Both the position numbers and the translations under genes were made by a program. From positions 186,001-250,000 of the forward strand of contig CANMAI010000004.1 of the NCBI GenBank assembly GCA_947495795.1: a DNA stretch of 64,000 nt, written 5' to 3'. This document shows, one piece after another, positions 43,183 through 51,398 of this stretch; the stretch's first letter is position 1; every line of letters begins with the position of its first letter. A model generated the notes under the pieces. It worked only from the letters and a program-made list of their open reading frames with translations, did no database searches and was not told the DNA's origin. This DNA comes from an uncultured Paracoccaceae bacterium (GTDB taxonomy: Bacteria; Pseudomonadota; Alphaproteobacteria; Rhodobacterales; Rhodobacteraceae).

Positions 43183-43920
43183 ATGAATGATCAGAGCTCC
43201 ACACGCAGCCGCGGCGTTCAATCCGTTGAGATATCAGTCGGCCTGCTGAGCGCATTGGCCGCGCACCGGGGGCCGATGGCCCTGTCCGAGCTTGCAAATG
43301 CGGTGGGGATGGCCCCGGCCAAGGTGCATCGATACCTTGCCAGCTTTGTTGAAAGCGGCATGGTCGAGCATCGCCGGTCTGGCAGCTACGATCTGGGCCC
43401 GCAGGCTGCGCAGATCGGCTTGGCAGCAGTTGCACGGATTGATCCGGTTAACCGCGCAGCGGATGCGCTATCAGATTTGGTAGAGAACACCGGACTGACG
43501 GCGCTTTTGGCTGTTTGGGGCAATGCCGGCCCGACAGTGGTCCGTTGGGAAAGAGCCGTGACGCCACTGGTAACAACGCTCGGGCTCGGCTCAGTGTTGC
43601 CTGCCACCCGGTCCGCCACAGGACACGCCTTCATCGCCCATTTACCAGACCGGCTGGTGGTTCCAATGCTCGCGGAGGAGGCCCCGGACAAAACCCTCGC
43701 CGACTTTGCCGCCGTGCGCACACGTGTTCGCGAAACCGGTGTAGCGATCGCTGATCAGGACTTTATTCCAGGACTGTTCGCCCTGGCAGCCCCCATACTG
43801 GATTTTGATCATCACCCGGTGGCTGTCGTAACACTGATCGCCACTGCACCTGAGATAATCGAAGTCGGTCACACTGCCCGTGACCAACTTGTCAGCTTCA
43901 CCAGCGTAGGTTCCTCATAG
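43183..43920 (+). CDS. IclR-family transcriptional regulator
   Basis: A 245-residue regulator with the winged helix (RGVQSVEISVGLLSALAAHR, LSELANAVGMAPAKVHRYLA) and the C-terminal effector domain (ATRSATGHAFIAHL, VRETGVAIADQDFIPGLFAL). IclR proteins of this kind bind aromatic acids or CoA-linked effectors and control catabolic operons. It is divergent from the ligase-hydroxylase-dioxygenase operon, which it probably regulates. Start chosen at 43183 with a TTGGAGAG site upstream. Confidence 0.9.
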   Translation: MNDQSSTRSRGVQSVEISVGLLSALAAHRGPMALSELANAVGMAPAKVHRYLASFVESGMVEHRRSGSYDLGPQAAQIGLAAVARIDPVNRAADALSDLVENTGLTALLAVWGNAGPTVVRWERAVTPLVTTLGLGSVLPATRSATGHAFIAHLPDRLVVPMLAEEAPDKTLADFAAVRTRVRETGVAIADQDFIPGLFALAAPILDFDHHPVAVVTLIATAPEIIEVGHTARDQLVSFTSVGSS

Positions 43921-43966
43921 CAATTCGCCACATGTTTGCGAGCAAGCCGCTATCCTTGAAACCGGT

Positions 43967-44150
43967 CTGGTTCAGATGAACACCATACTTCTTGGACAGC
44001 TCCGCCAACGTCATCTCCTCGCGGAGCGCTTCAAGCGCAACACCGGCTTTGAATTCAGGCGAATGGTTCTTTCGTTTCTTCAATTCGGATCACTTCTCTC
44101 GTCATGCGATCCACCTTAGTGGTTGGTCCGAAATTCAGCGACCACCTCTG
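43967..44150 (-). pseudogene. IS3-family orfA fragment with an IS end
   Basis: The minus strand reads MKKRKNHSPEFKAGVALEAL, EEMTLAELSKKYGVH from 44083, the start of an IS3-type OrfA; after about 39 residues it changes into unrelated sequence. Sequence upstream (44085-44150) contains a TGGTCCGAAATTC-type end-like segment. The element is truncated and inactive. It lies at the far side of the aromatic-acid module. Confidence 0.72.
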
Positions 44151-44397
44151 TAACCGTGTTTTACCGGGCAGGAAAATCTTACCTTCGGCTGCAGAAACTA
44201 TACTCTCCCGATGAGCACATTCTGGAGTGCAATTGAACTATAAAGCCCGGCCACCTCGCATTACTTTCTCAACTTACGCATAGGTCCCAAAGCCGGAAAG
44301 CGCCACCGAAGCGGTGATTGTCGGTGACGTTGATGAGGTGCTTTCCGCAGTCTTCAGGTAATCGCCGGATCAGGGATGGCTCTCGGAAAAATGCGTT
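44151..44397. other. Intergenic stretch before the exbB operon
   Basis: No gene or conserved element is recognised in this stretch. Confidence 0.4.
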
Positions 44398-44426
44398 TTG
44401 ACTTACCTGAGTGAATCAGTCAGAAT
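44398..44426 (+). promoter_or_regulatory. Candidate promoter and iron-responsive operator for the exbB operon
   Basis: TTGACT at 44398-44403, a 17-base spacer, and CAGAAT at 44421-44426 resemble a sigma70 promoter. Inside is TGA-N9-TCA (44408-44422), the consensus of the RirA iron-responsive operator in rhizobia. A match of six fixed bases can occur by chance, so it needs support. Confidence 0.4.
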
Positions 44427-44630
44427 AAATCTACCTAGCGAGAATTGTTCCAGCCCGGGCCTCGGACGCAACCTGTGTCCCAGACATCTGACCCGGAGCG
44501 CGCACATGACCCTTACAAGCTGGCTGACTAGGTTTTCGAATTTTTGGGCCGAAACCTGCACACCGTCACCTTTTGCCGATTTGGCCATCCTGATCCCGGT
44601 GCGCGATCTCGCTGGGCAAGGGCCTCGGAA

Positions 44631-45116
44631 ATGAGCGTGCCGAACTCGACCCGTTGCTGTCGCCATGGCGCGTCGAACCAGTTGGCAGTGCGCGACGAGC
44701 GGCTGGACCGGTTCGAGCGCGGGGTGCTGGAGGTTATGCGGCACTATTTTTCCACCTTCGCGGTGCCGCAAAGTCAGGCCTGGATGCGTGCGATGGAAGT
44801 GGCGTTCCTGCACTTTCCGGAGAGCACCGCTGCCATGACGTCGCTGCGGGTGCTGGATGTGGTCCAGACGATGCGCCGCAGCCGCTCCTCTATCTTCAAT
44901 TTCTCCAGCCCGACCTGCCCCTATTGCGCGGGCCTGCTGACGGATGCGGAGCGGCACCTGATGGCAACGATCCAGTGTGTCCGGAGCGTCCGAATGGGGG
45001 AGGCTGAGACGCACGCGATGCTGCTGTGCGAGGGCAACGACGCGCGCGACTTCCTGACAGCGGTTGGCGTTCTGGTCAAAACCGCGTCTGACCGCGTGTT
45101 GTACCCGGAGGAGTGA
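44631..45116 (+). CDS. Hypothetical protein with CPYC motif, first gene of the exb operon
   Basis: A 161-residue protein; the start at 44631 is used, since the longer frame begins in DNA with no coding character. It is rich in charged residues and includes SSPTCPYCAGLLTDAERHL, a CxxC thioredoxin-like or metal-binding motif, and LLCEGNDARDFLTA. It ends 7 bases before exbB. Its placement as leader of a haem-uptake energising operon suggests an accessory or sensing role. Function is unknown. Confidence 0.6.
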   Translation: MSVPNSTRCCRHGASNQLAVRDERLDRFERGVLEVMRHYFSTFAVPQSQAWMRAMEVAFLHFPESTAAMTSLRVLDVVQTMRRSRSSIFNFSSPTCPYCAGLLTDAERHLMATIQCVRSVRMGEAETHAMLLCEGNDARDFLTAVGVLVKTASDRVLYPEE

Positions 45117-45123
45117 CGGTTTG

Positions 45124-45786
45124 ATGGATCTCTTATCTCTCCCCGGCGTAGCACCTATAGTTGCCTTTCTGGATCGGGGCGGACCGGCGATGTGGGCGAT
45201 TTTCGCACTGTCGGTGATCACGCTCGCGCTGATCCTCTGGAAGGAATGGAGCCTGTGGAGCATGGGCAGCGGCGGGCGTCCGCCGGAGGAAGCACTTGCG
45301 CTCTGGCGCACGGGCCTTGTGGATCGGGCCGTCGCCTTTGCCGGGCAGTCGGGCACAGCGCGGGGGCGGCTTGCTTTCGCAGCGATGCGCAATTGTCTGG
45401 ATGAGGGCCTGAACGACGTCACTGCTGCAGAGGAAACCAAGCGACATGCCAAGGGCTTGCTGGCCAAGGCGGAGCAGGGACTACGCAGCCTGGAATTGAT
45501 CGCGACTATTGCGCCATTGCTTGGCCTGTTCGGTACGGTGCTGGGGATGATCGCGGCCTTTCAAGCTCTGCAGGAGGCGGGGGCGCGGACGGACCCTTCT
45601 ACTCTTGCCGGCGGGATCTGGGAGGCCCTTTTGACAACGGCGGCGGGCATGGGTGTGGCGATACCTGCGGCCGCAGCTCTGACATGGTTTGAGAGCCGGG
45701 CGGATCACCTGCGTCACGATCTGGAAGATATCGCGACCCGCATCCACACCCGCGCGCCTGTAGCTCTCCTGCGGGCGGCAGAATGA
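45124..45786 (+). CDS. exbB: ExbB-type proton channel of the TonB system
   Basis: MotA/TolQ/ExbB family inner-membrane protein. The start at 45124 begins MDLLSLPGVAPIVAFLDRGG; the first membrane helix is MWAIFALSVITLALILW. Later helices include IATIAPLLGLFGTVLGMIAA and LLTTAAGMGVAIPAAAALTW with the conserved Thr and Gly-rich segments that line the channel. 220 residues. It drives TonB for haem uptake with the ExbD and TonB genes that follow and overlaps exbD by ATGA. Confidence 0.92.
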   Translation: MDLLSLPGVAPIVAFLDRGGPAMWAIFALSVITLALILWKEWSLWSMGSGGRPPEEALALWRTGLVDRAVAFAGQSGTARGRLAFAAMRNCLDEGLNDVTAAEETKRHAKGLLAKAEQGLRSLELIATIAPLLGLFGTVLGMIAAFQALQEAGARTDPSTLAGGIWEALLTTAAGMGVAIPAAAALTWFESRADHLRHDLEDIATRIHTRAPVALLRAAE

Positions 45787-46169
45787 CAGCGGTCAGCTTG
45801 ACACCCCGGCGCCGTTCCCGCAGGCCCAGCCTGACACCGATGATCGACGTGGTGTTCCTGCTGCTGGTCTTTTTCATGCTCGCGGCCCGGTTCGGCACTG
45901 ACTTGGCGTTGGAGACGCGGCTTGGCGGCGGAGGCGGCGATGGCTATTCCGGTCCGCCGCGGCTGATCAGCGTGACGGGTGAGAAGCTCCAACTCAACGG
46001 GTTTCCCATTCAGCTGGACCAGCTGGCAACCAATCTGCAACTGCTGATGTCCGATCCTTCTGATGTGATTATCCTGCGCCCTCGTGAGGGCGCCACGACG
46101 CAGGCGCTGGTCGATGTCATCGCAGCGTTGCGTGCCGCGGGCCTCACCTCTGTCGCGATTGTTGATTAA
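45783..46169 (+). CDS. exbD: ExbD-type protein (first copy, Asp present)
   Basis: A 128-residue protein with one membrane helix. The TPMIDVVFLLLVFFMLAA segment holds Asp22, the protonatable residue that is essential in ExbD/TolR (Asp25 in Escherichia coli ExbD). The rest is a periplasmic domain. It forms the motor with ExbB and probably with the second ExbD encoded 3 bases downstream. Confidence 0.92.
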   Translation: MTAVSLTPRRRSRRPSLTPMIDVVFLLLVFFMLAARFGTDLALETRLGGGGGDGYSGPPRLISVTGEKLQLNGFPIQLDQLATNLQLLMSDPSDVIILRPREGATTQALVDVIAALRAAGLTSVAIVD

Positions 46170-46172
46170 CCG

Positions 46173-46559
46173 ATGGAGTTCGACCGCCCTCAGCGCCGCC
46201 CAAGAAGCGAGAGCATCGTACCAATGATCAACGTTGTGTTCTTGCTGCTGATCTTCTTTCTGATGACCGCCCAAATTGCCCCACCGGATCCATTTGAGGT
46301 GACACCACCGTACGCTGTCAACGATGCAGAAGGGAAGGGCGCGAACATCCTATATCTTGGGCGGGATGGTGACATTGCCTTTGAGACTGCGCGCGGGGAA
46401 GCAGCGATCCCAGCCGCTGTTGCGCGCGCGGAGGAACTGGACGAACCTCTCTTCATAAGGGCCGACAGACAGGCCTCGGGCATCGATCTCGCGCGTCTTC
46501 TGGCCGCGATCAGTGTCGCGGGCGGGCGCGACGTGCGGCTGGTGACGGTGGGCGATTGA
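46173..46559 (+). CDS. exbD: ExbD-type protein (second copy, Asn instead of Asp)
   Basis: A 128-residue protein of the same fold; the membrane helix is PMINVVFLLLIFFLMTAQ. Asn20 (codon at 46230-46232) stands where the essential Asp is expected. The periplasmic domain (DEPLFIRADRQASGIDLARL) is otherwise normal, so the gene looks maintained. It may pair with the first ExbD in a mixed dimer. Its stop overlaps the tonB start (TGATG). Confidence 0.9.
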   Translation: MEFDRPQRRPRSESIVPMINVVFLLLIFFLMTAQIAPPDPFEVTPPYAVNDAEGKGANILYLGRDGDIAFETARGEAAIPAAVARAEELDEPLFIRADRQASGIDLARLLAAISVAGGRDVRLVTVGD

Positions 46560-47557
46560 TGCGCTGGGGCGTCTATCCAGTGTGTTTGATCGCTGCCTTC
46601 GGGCTGCATGTCCTTGGCTTTGCCGTCAGGTCGCCGGACGGGGCCGATGCTGCCGGGGCGGGCGGGGATGCGACGGTAACATTGGTCGGTTCGGCCGGCG
46701 CGATGGCCGCAATGCTCGAGAGTTGGGAAACACCGCCGGATGTTGCTGCGGATGTTGAGCAGGCAACGCCAGTCGATCCGCCCGAGGATAGGCTGCAGGT
46801 TCCTCAGACAGCGGATAGCGACATCGCGCAAACCGTGCCGAAGCAGGCCAGTCTTGCCCCTTCGGAAGCTGATCAGCTTGCCCCGGTGCCGAAGGTGGCT
46901 GTGCCACCGGCGACTATGCGCGCTGTGACCGGATTTCAACCACTCTCGGCACCTGGCCCAACCCTCGCACCCGCAACATCCATGACGCGCCCTCACCAAA
47001 CCGCGTTCGCACCGACCACGAAAGCTGTCACGCCGCCTGCGATCGACACGTCACCTGCCGCGCGAACCCAGCCACTGAAAACGGCGCGACGGCCCATGCC
47101 GCGCCAGATCCGGCAAACAGCAGCGCCTGCGCCTCAACCAGCGAAGCGAGCACGGCCTGCCGCAAAGCCGGCCCCTGCAGCCATGGCAAGGGGCCGTGGC
47201 GCCGACAATCAGGCCGGGCAGCAGGGGCAAACGCGGGTGGCTGCCCTCAACCCGGGCCAGATTGCCAGTGCCAAACAGGTCTGGGGCAGTCAGATCCAGC
47301 GAAGCCTGCAGCGCGCGCTCGTCTACCCGAACGCGGCTCGCACCAAACGGCAACAAGGGGCCGCGACGGTTGCACTTTCGCTATCGCCCGGCGGCGTGCT
47401 GCGGGGCGTGCGGCTGGTGCGGAGTTCGGGCAACCCAACGCTGGATCAGGCCGCCCTGAAAACGGTGCAGCGGGTGGGGCGCTATCCCAGAGCACCGGAG
47501 GGTCTAACTGCAGCCAGCTACGCTTTCCAGATTCCGGTGCAATTCAAGACGCGCTGA
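46559..47557 (+). CDS. tonB: TonB family energy transducer
   Basis: A 332-residue protein. It has a short cytoplasmic N-terminus and a membrane anchor (VCLIAAFGLHVLGFAV), a long Pro/Ala/Thr-rich linker with Lys/Arg (periplasm-spanning), and a C-terminal TonB domain ending in IQRSLQRALVYPNAARTKRQ, GAATVALSLSPGG, SSGNPTLDQAALKTV and FQIPVQF. It energises the HmuR receptor. The start at 46559 is used, 3 bases after a TTG alternative. Confidence 0.92.
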   Translation: MRWGVYPVCLIAAFGLHVLGFAVRSPDGADAAGAGGDATVTLVGSAGAMAAMLESWETPPDVAADVEQATPVDPPEDRLQVPQTADSDIAQTVPKQASLAPSEADQLAPVPKVAVPPATMRAVTGFQPLSAPGPTLAPATSMTRPHQTAFAPTTKAVTPPAIDTSPAARTQPLKTARRPMPRQIRQTAAPAPQPAKRARPAAKPAPAAMARGRGADNQAGQQGQTRVAALNPGQIASAKQVWGSQIQRSLQRALVYPNAARTKRQQGAATVALSLSPGGVLRGVRLVRSSGNPTLDQAALKTVQRVGRYPRAPEGLTAASYAFQIPVQFKTR

Positions 47558-47584
47558 ATACTTCAGAGGACGAGATCCCTGTCT

Positions 47585-48418
47585 TCAGCGACCGGTCGAG
47601 AGCCGTTCGTTGCGCCATGCAATATCGGCAACCTCCTGCCTCAAGTGGTAGTCGGGGATCACGCGGGGGCGGTTCATCGGACCGGGTTCCGCCGTGAACG
47701 AGATGCCGTAGATCTGCCCCAGCTGCGCTGCTGTCAGAACGTCCGACGGCGAACCATCGGCGGCAATCAGTCCGGCAGACAACAGGACAATTCTGTCGGC
47801 AAAGGCGCTCGCAAGGTTGAGGTCGTGCAGCACGACAAAGACACCCACGCCCCGCCGCGCGAAATGCAGCGCCTGCCGCATTACGGTGACCTGATGCGCG
47901 ATATCAAGGCTCGCCGTCGGCTCGTCGAGAAAGAGCGCATGGCCACGGCCCAGCCTGCGGCCCGCTTCCAACTGAACAAGGACGCGGGCGAGATGCACGC
48001 GGTGCCGCTCTCCGCCCGACAGCTCGGGCACGGGGCGGTGCCGGAAGGCGTGCAGGTCCAGTCGAGTCAGAACATCCTGCGTCAGTGCAGCGGCGTCAGC
48101 CGGGGAAATCTCCTGAGGGAGGCCGAGGGAGGCAAGCTCCGCGACGGTGAACGCCACGCTGAGGTTCGGAGATTGTTCCAGCACAGCGCGGCCGAGGGCG
48201 AGATCGGCGGGGCTCTGGCCGGACAGAGAGTGCCCCGCCAATTGGACGTCACCTGCGACCAGCCTCGCGTCGCCGGTAAGGGCAGCGAGCAGCGTGGATT
48301 TTCCCGCGCCGTTCGGACCGCAAACAACCACCAGCTCACCCCCGCGGACCGTAAGGTTGACGTTGTCCAGCGCCAGCCTGTTACCGTATCGAACGCTTAC
48401 CCCGCTTGCCTCAAGCAC
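47585..48418 (-). CDS. hmuV: Haem ABC importer ATPase HmuV
   Basis: ATPase of the haem importer. Walker A is GPNGAGKST, the signature is LSGGERHR, and Walker B is ALFLDEPTASLD; the switch His is in VLHDLNLA. 277 residues. Its start overlaps the permease gene by 8 bases. It converges with tonB across 27 bases. Confidence 0.95.
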   Translation of the reverse strand: MLEASGVSVRYGNRLALDNVNLTVRGGELVVVCGPNGAGKSTLLAALTGDARLVAGDVQLAGHSLSGQSPADLALGRAVLEQSPNLSVAFTVAELASLGLPQEISPADAAALTQDVLTRLDLHAFRHRPVPELSGGERHRVHLARVLVQLEAGRRLGRGHALFLDEPTASLDIAHQVTVMRQALHFARRGVGVFVVLHDLNLASAFADRIVLLSAGLIAADGSPSDVLTAAQLGQIYGISFTAEPGPMNRPRVIPDYHLRQEVADIAWRNERLSTGR

Positions 48419-49469
48419 CGATCCGCCCCCGCTTCAAGCCCGTCAACAGAAGCCACAGGAAGAACGGCCCTCCGATCAGGCTGGTCGCGATCCCGATAGG
48501 GGGCTCCGCAGGTGGGACAGACAAACGGATGGCGAGGTCTGCCGACATGACCATCACCACGCCGATCAGTGCAGAACCGGGCAGCAGCAACCTGTGTGCG
48601 GGCCCAAGGATCAGGCGCGCCATATGGGGGGCGACCAAGCCGATGAAGCCGATGGGGCCGGCGGCGGCAGTCACCGTGCCAACGGACAAGGCGGTCAGCA
48701 GACCAAGGCGCAGCTTCGCTCGCTCCACATCCAGCCCGGCGTGAAACGCCGCCCGCTCCCCTATCTGGAACAGGTCAAGGTCGCGGGCATAACGCAGCAT
48801 AAGGATCGAGGTCAGTGTGACCACGGCACAGCATATGATCACCAGCGTCCAGTTCGCCCCGCCAAGCGCGCCCATCGACCAGAAAGTCAGGCTGCGCAGT
48901 TGCTCGTCATCGCTGATGAACGTCATCGCTCCGATGAAGGCCCCGGCCACCGCGTTGACGGCAACACCCGCAAGAATAAGTGTGGCGACAGACAGCGTGC
49001 CGCCGCGCCGTGCCAGCGTGAAGATGAAAGCGGTCACGAAAACAGCACCGAGAAACGCCGCCAAGGGCAGGAGATAGGGGCGCAGGACATCCGGCACGCC
49101 AGAGAACAGCACATCGCCGAGGACCAGAACCAGCACTGCCCCCAGTGAGGCCCCGCCCGTGATCCCGATCAGGCCGGGATCAGCCAGCGGGTTGCGCAGG
49201 ACGCCCTGCATCGCAGCCCCACCCAGGGCGAGTGCCGCGCCGACGGCGATCCCGGTCAGCACACGCGGCAGGCGGATCTGCACAAGGATCGCGGTTGTGG
49301 CCTGATCGGCCTGACCGACAACTGCGCTGAAGACATCGCCAAGCGGCACCGCAACGGGGCCAAGCACCAGTTCCGCCAGTATGGTGGTCACTGTTGCCAG
49401 CGCCAGCAGCGCCATCAGGATCCGCGCCCGTGGTAAGGGCCGCGCCCGCAAGGGTGCCGTTGTGTCCAT
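48411..49469 (-). CDS. hmuU: Haem ABC importer permease HmuU
   Basis: FecCD/BtuC-type permease with about ten membrane helices, 352 residues. Typical segments are IRLPRVLTGIAVGAALALGG, LADPGLIGITGGASLGAVL, and GPIGFIGLVAPHMARLILGP. It imports haem across the inner membrane with HmuV and HmuT. The gene starts 3 bases after the hmuT stop. Confidence 0.95.
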   Translation of the reverse strand: MDTTAPLRARPLPRARILMALLALATVTTILAELVLGPVAVPLGDVFSAVVGQADQATTAILVQIRLPRVLTGIAVGAALALGGAAMQGVLRNPLADPGLIGITGGASLGAVLVLVLGDVLFSGVPDVLRPYLLPLAAFLGAVFVTAFIFTLARRGGTLSVATLILAGVAVNAVAGAFIGAMTFISDDEQLRSLTFWSMGALGGANWTLVIICCAVVTLTSILMLRYARDLDLFQIGERAAFHAGLDVERAKLRLGLLTALSVGTVTAAAGPIGFIGLVAPHMARLILGPAHRLLLPGSALIGVVMVMSADLAIRLSVPPAEPPIGIATSLIGGPFFLWLLLTGLKRGRIGA

Positions 49470-49472
49470 CCG

Positions 49473-50327
49473 TCAGAGGCCGAGCTTCCCGGCATCCTCG
49501 GGGTGCAGTTCCCGCGCCAGAAGTCGCACACCTTCGGCCGTTCGGGGGCCAAGACCCAGGAGCAGCATTGCAGGCATCATGACCGCCGCGTCGTTCTGCC
49601 CGGCGGGGGTCAGGCTGATTTCGGGTCGTGCCAGAACCTGCTCGATGCCGCCCAGACGCCCCGCATGGGCATCGGTCATCAGCACCAGATCGGGTGCGGC
49701 TGCGAGGATCGCCTCCCGGTTCATGGGCTTGTAGCCCTCAAAACCCGCCGCCACGTTCTCTCCTCCCGCCAATGTGATCATCGTATCAGCGGAGGTGTTC
49801 GTGCCGCCAACAAGCGGAGCGCCGTCCACAACCGACAAAACAAACAGCACGCGCGGGCGGGTGGTGACACCGGCGATGGCTCCGGCGATCTTCTCCATAT
49901 CCGCAGCGTGCCGCGCCACCATGTCGGCGGCCTCAGTCTCCAGCCCCAGCACCTTGCCCACAAAGGCGATCTTGGCCGTCACGCTCGCGACATCCGAGCC
50001 TTCCGGCGCCAGCGCCACCTTCACCCCCGCCGCATCAAGCTGTTCCAGCACCACGGGCGGGCCAGCATCGCCTGCGCCGATCAGCAGATCGGGCGTCAGG
50101 GATAACAGGCCCTCCGCCGCCAACCTCCGGACATAGCCAATGCTGTCGAGCGCCTTCACCTCTTTAGGGTAGCCCGAGGTACTGTCCACCCCAACCAGTC
50201 GGTCGCCTGCACCAAGGGCCACGATGATCTCGGTGATGTCACCACCGGCCGAGACGATACGTTTGTAGTCTTCCGCCGATGCCGTGCCCGCAAAGGCCAG
50301 AACCAGCGCCGGGACCAGCCATTTCAT
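49473..50327 (-). CDS. hmuT: Periplasmic haem-binding protein HmuT
   Basis: A 284-residue protein with a signal peptide (MKWLVPALVLAFAGTASAED). It has the class III binding fold with RIVSAGGDITEIIVALGAGD, GYVRRLAAEGLLSLTPDLLI and VLFVLSVVDGAPLVGGTNTS. It hands haem to HmuUV. Its start overlaps hmuS by four bases (ATGA). Confidence 0.95.
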   Translation of the reverse strand: MKWLVPALVLAFAGTASAEDYKRIVSAGGDITEIIVALGAGDRLVGVDSTSGYPKEVKALDSIGYVRRLAAEGLLSLTPDLLIGAGDAGPPVVLEQLDAAGVKVALAPEGSDVASVTAKIAFVGKVLGLETEAADMVARHAADMEKIAGAIAGVTTRPRVLFVLSVVDGAPLVGGTNTSADTMITLAGGENVAAGFEGYKPMNREAILAAAPDLVLMTDAHAGRLGGIEQVLARPEISLTPAGQNDAAVMMPAMLLLGLGPRTAEGVRLLARELHPEDAGKLGL

Positions 50328-51388
50328 TGCGCCCCCTCCAATACCAGATCATCCAGAATGTCCCGCCAGCCTTCGAGTTCCGGGATGCCGGGCTTTCGCT
50401 CGCCGAAGAACATTGCGAAGCACTCGCCATCGGTATCGAACACTTCCAACGCAGAGACGATTCCGTCATCGGTGGGTTTGCGCACGATCCAGGCCTCGGC
50501 CACGCGATCTGTGCGTAGGTGCAAGTTGAATTCTGGGTCAAGGACGTTGATCCACGGCCCCATTGGCGCGACTCTCTTGATCGGCCCGCTGTGGATCTGG
50601 ATGCAGCCCCGGTTGCGCACGAACACCATGATGGGCGTGGATTTCGCAGCCGCCCGTTCCAGCATCCGGGTGACACTGGCGGGATCGGTGCGAAAGGCCA
50701 TGTCGTCGCCCACAAGGCGCATGGCCTGCCTCCGGGTAACGCCGTTCTGCCGGAGCAAGCCGAAGAATTGATGCGTGTCCCGAAGGGCCAGCCAATCACG
50801 GCGCAACCGCTCCAGATTGATCTCGCTGTCAGGTTTTTCCAGGGGCGGTGTCGCGGGCGCCTCCAGCATCATCTCTGGCACCCTATCGCCCTTCCATTCG
50901 GCAATCACCGCGTCAAAGGCCGCGCGGTCCGTTGCCGCGGTGGCATAGATCTTGTGCACAGCAGTGCCGCTTGCGTCGAAGAACTGCAACGACAGGCGTT
51001 TGCCGCTTTTGACCTCTTCCTCCAGCGCAAAGGCATGGCACCAATGCGACATGAACAGGCGCAGGTCGATGGTGTGGTTGGCGACGATCCCCATCTGCTT
51101 GCCTATGCTGACGTGATCAAAAATGCCGTGGCGTTCGTGCACGGCATGGGCGTTGCGGGTCAGAACCATGACCTCACCGACGCCCGGCATCGCTTCCAGC
51201 ACAGGGGCGAAACCGCGCTCAGGCTCCGGGACCAACGGCTTGGCCCAGCCCGGCACCGTCTTGGCCGCGACCAGCTCCGCTTCCGACACGCCTAGCTGAT
51301 CGGCGGCATCGCGGGCGCGCAAACCGGGGGCTCCAGCGCACAGAGTTTCAAATCGTGAATATAGGTCTGTCCATCGCGTCTCTGGCAT
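50324..51388 (-). CDS. hmuS: Haem-degrading/trafficking factor HmuS (ChuX/HemS fold)
   Basis: A 354-residue cytoplasmic protein. It has two similar halves, each with the HemS-type fold (LTRNAHAVHERHGIFDHVSI, and MVFVRNRGCIQIHSGPIKRV, the latter holding the haem-ligand-type His region). The start at 51388 is preceded by GAGGAG and lies 10 bases after the receptor stop. It binds incoming haem and may release iron. Confidence 0.94.
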   Translation of the reverse strand: MPETRWTDLYSRFETLCAGAPGLRARDAADQLGVSEAELVAAKTVPGWAKPLVPEPERGFAPVLEAMPGVGEVMVLTRNAHAVHERHGIFDHVSIGKQMGIVANHTIDLRLFMSHWCHAFALEEEVKSGKRLSLQFFDASGTAVHKIYATAATDRAAFDAVIAEWKGDRVPEMMLEAPATPPLEKPDSEINLERLRRDWLALRDTHQFFGLLRQNGVTRRQAMRLVGDDMAFRTDPASVTRMLERAAAKSTPIMVFVRNRGCIQIHSGPIKRVAPMGPWINVLDPEFNLHLRTDRVAEAWIVRKPTDDGIVSALEVFDTDGECFAMFFGERKPGIPELEGWRDILDDLVLEGAQ

Positions 51389-51398
51389 CTCGATCTCC

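Noticed and set aside
42892-43221. A 109-codon minus-strand frame in the aromatic operon control region
   Set aside because: No ribosome site, no recognisable family, and it overlaps the IclR start.
44544-44630. N-terminal extension of the CPYC protein
   Set aside because: Residues before 44631 lack a ribosome site and coding character; the ATG at 44631 fits better.
47552-47590. Inverted repeat CGCTGAA/TTCAGCG between tonB and hmuV
   Set aside because: The stem is short, overlaps both stop codons, and has a long loop and no T run; not convincing as a terminator.
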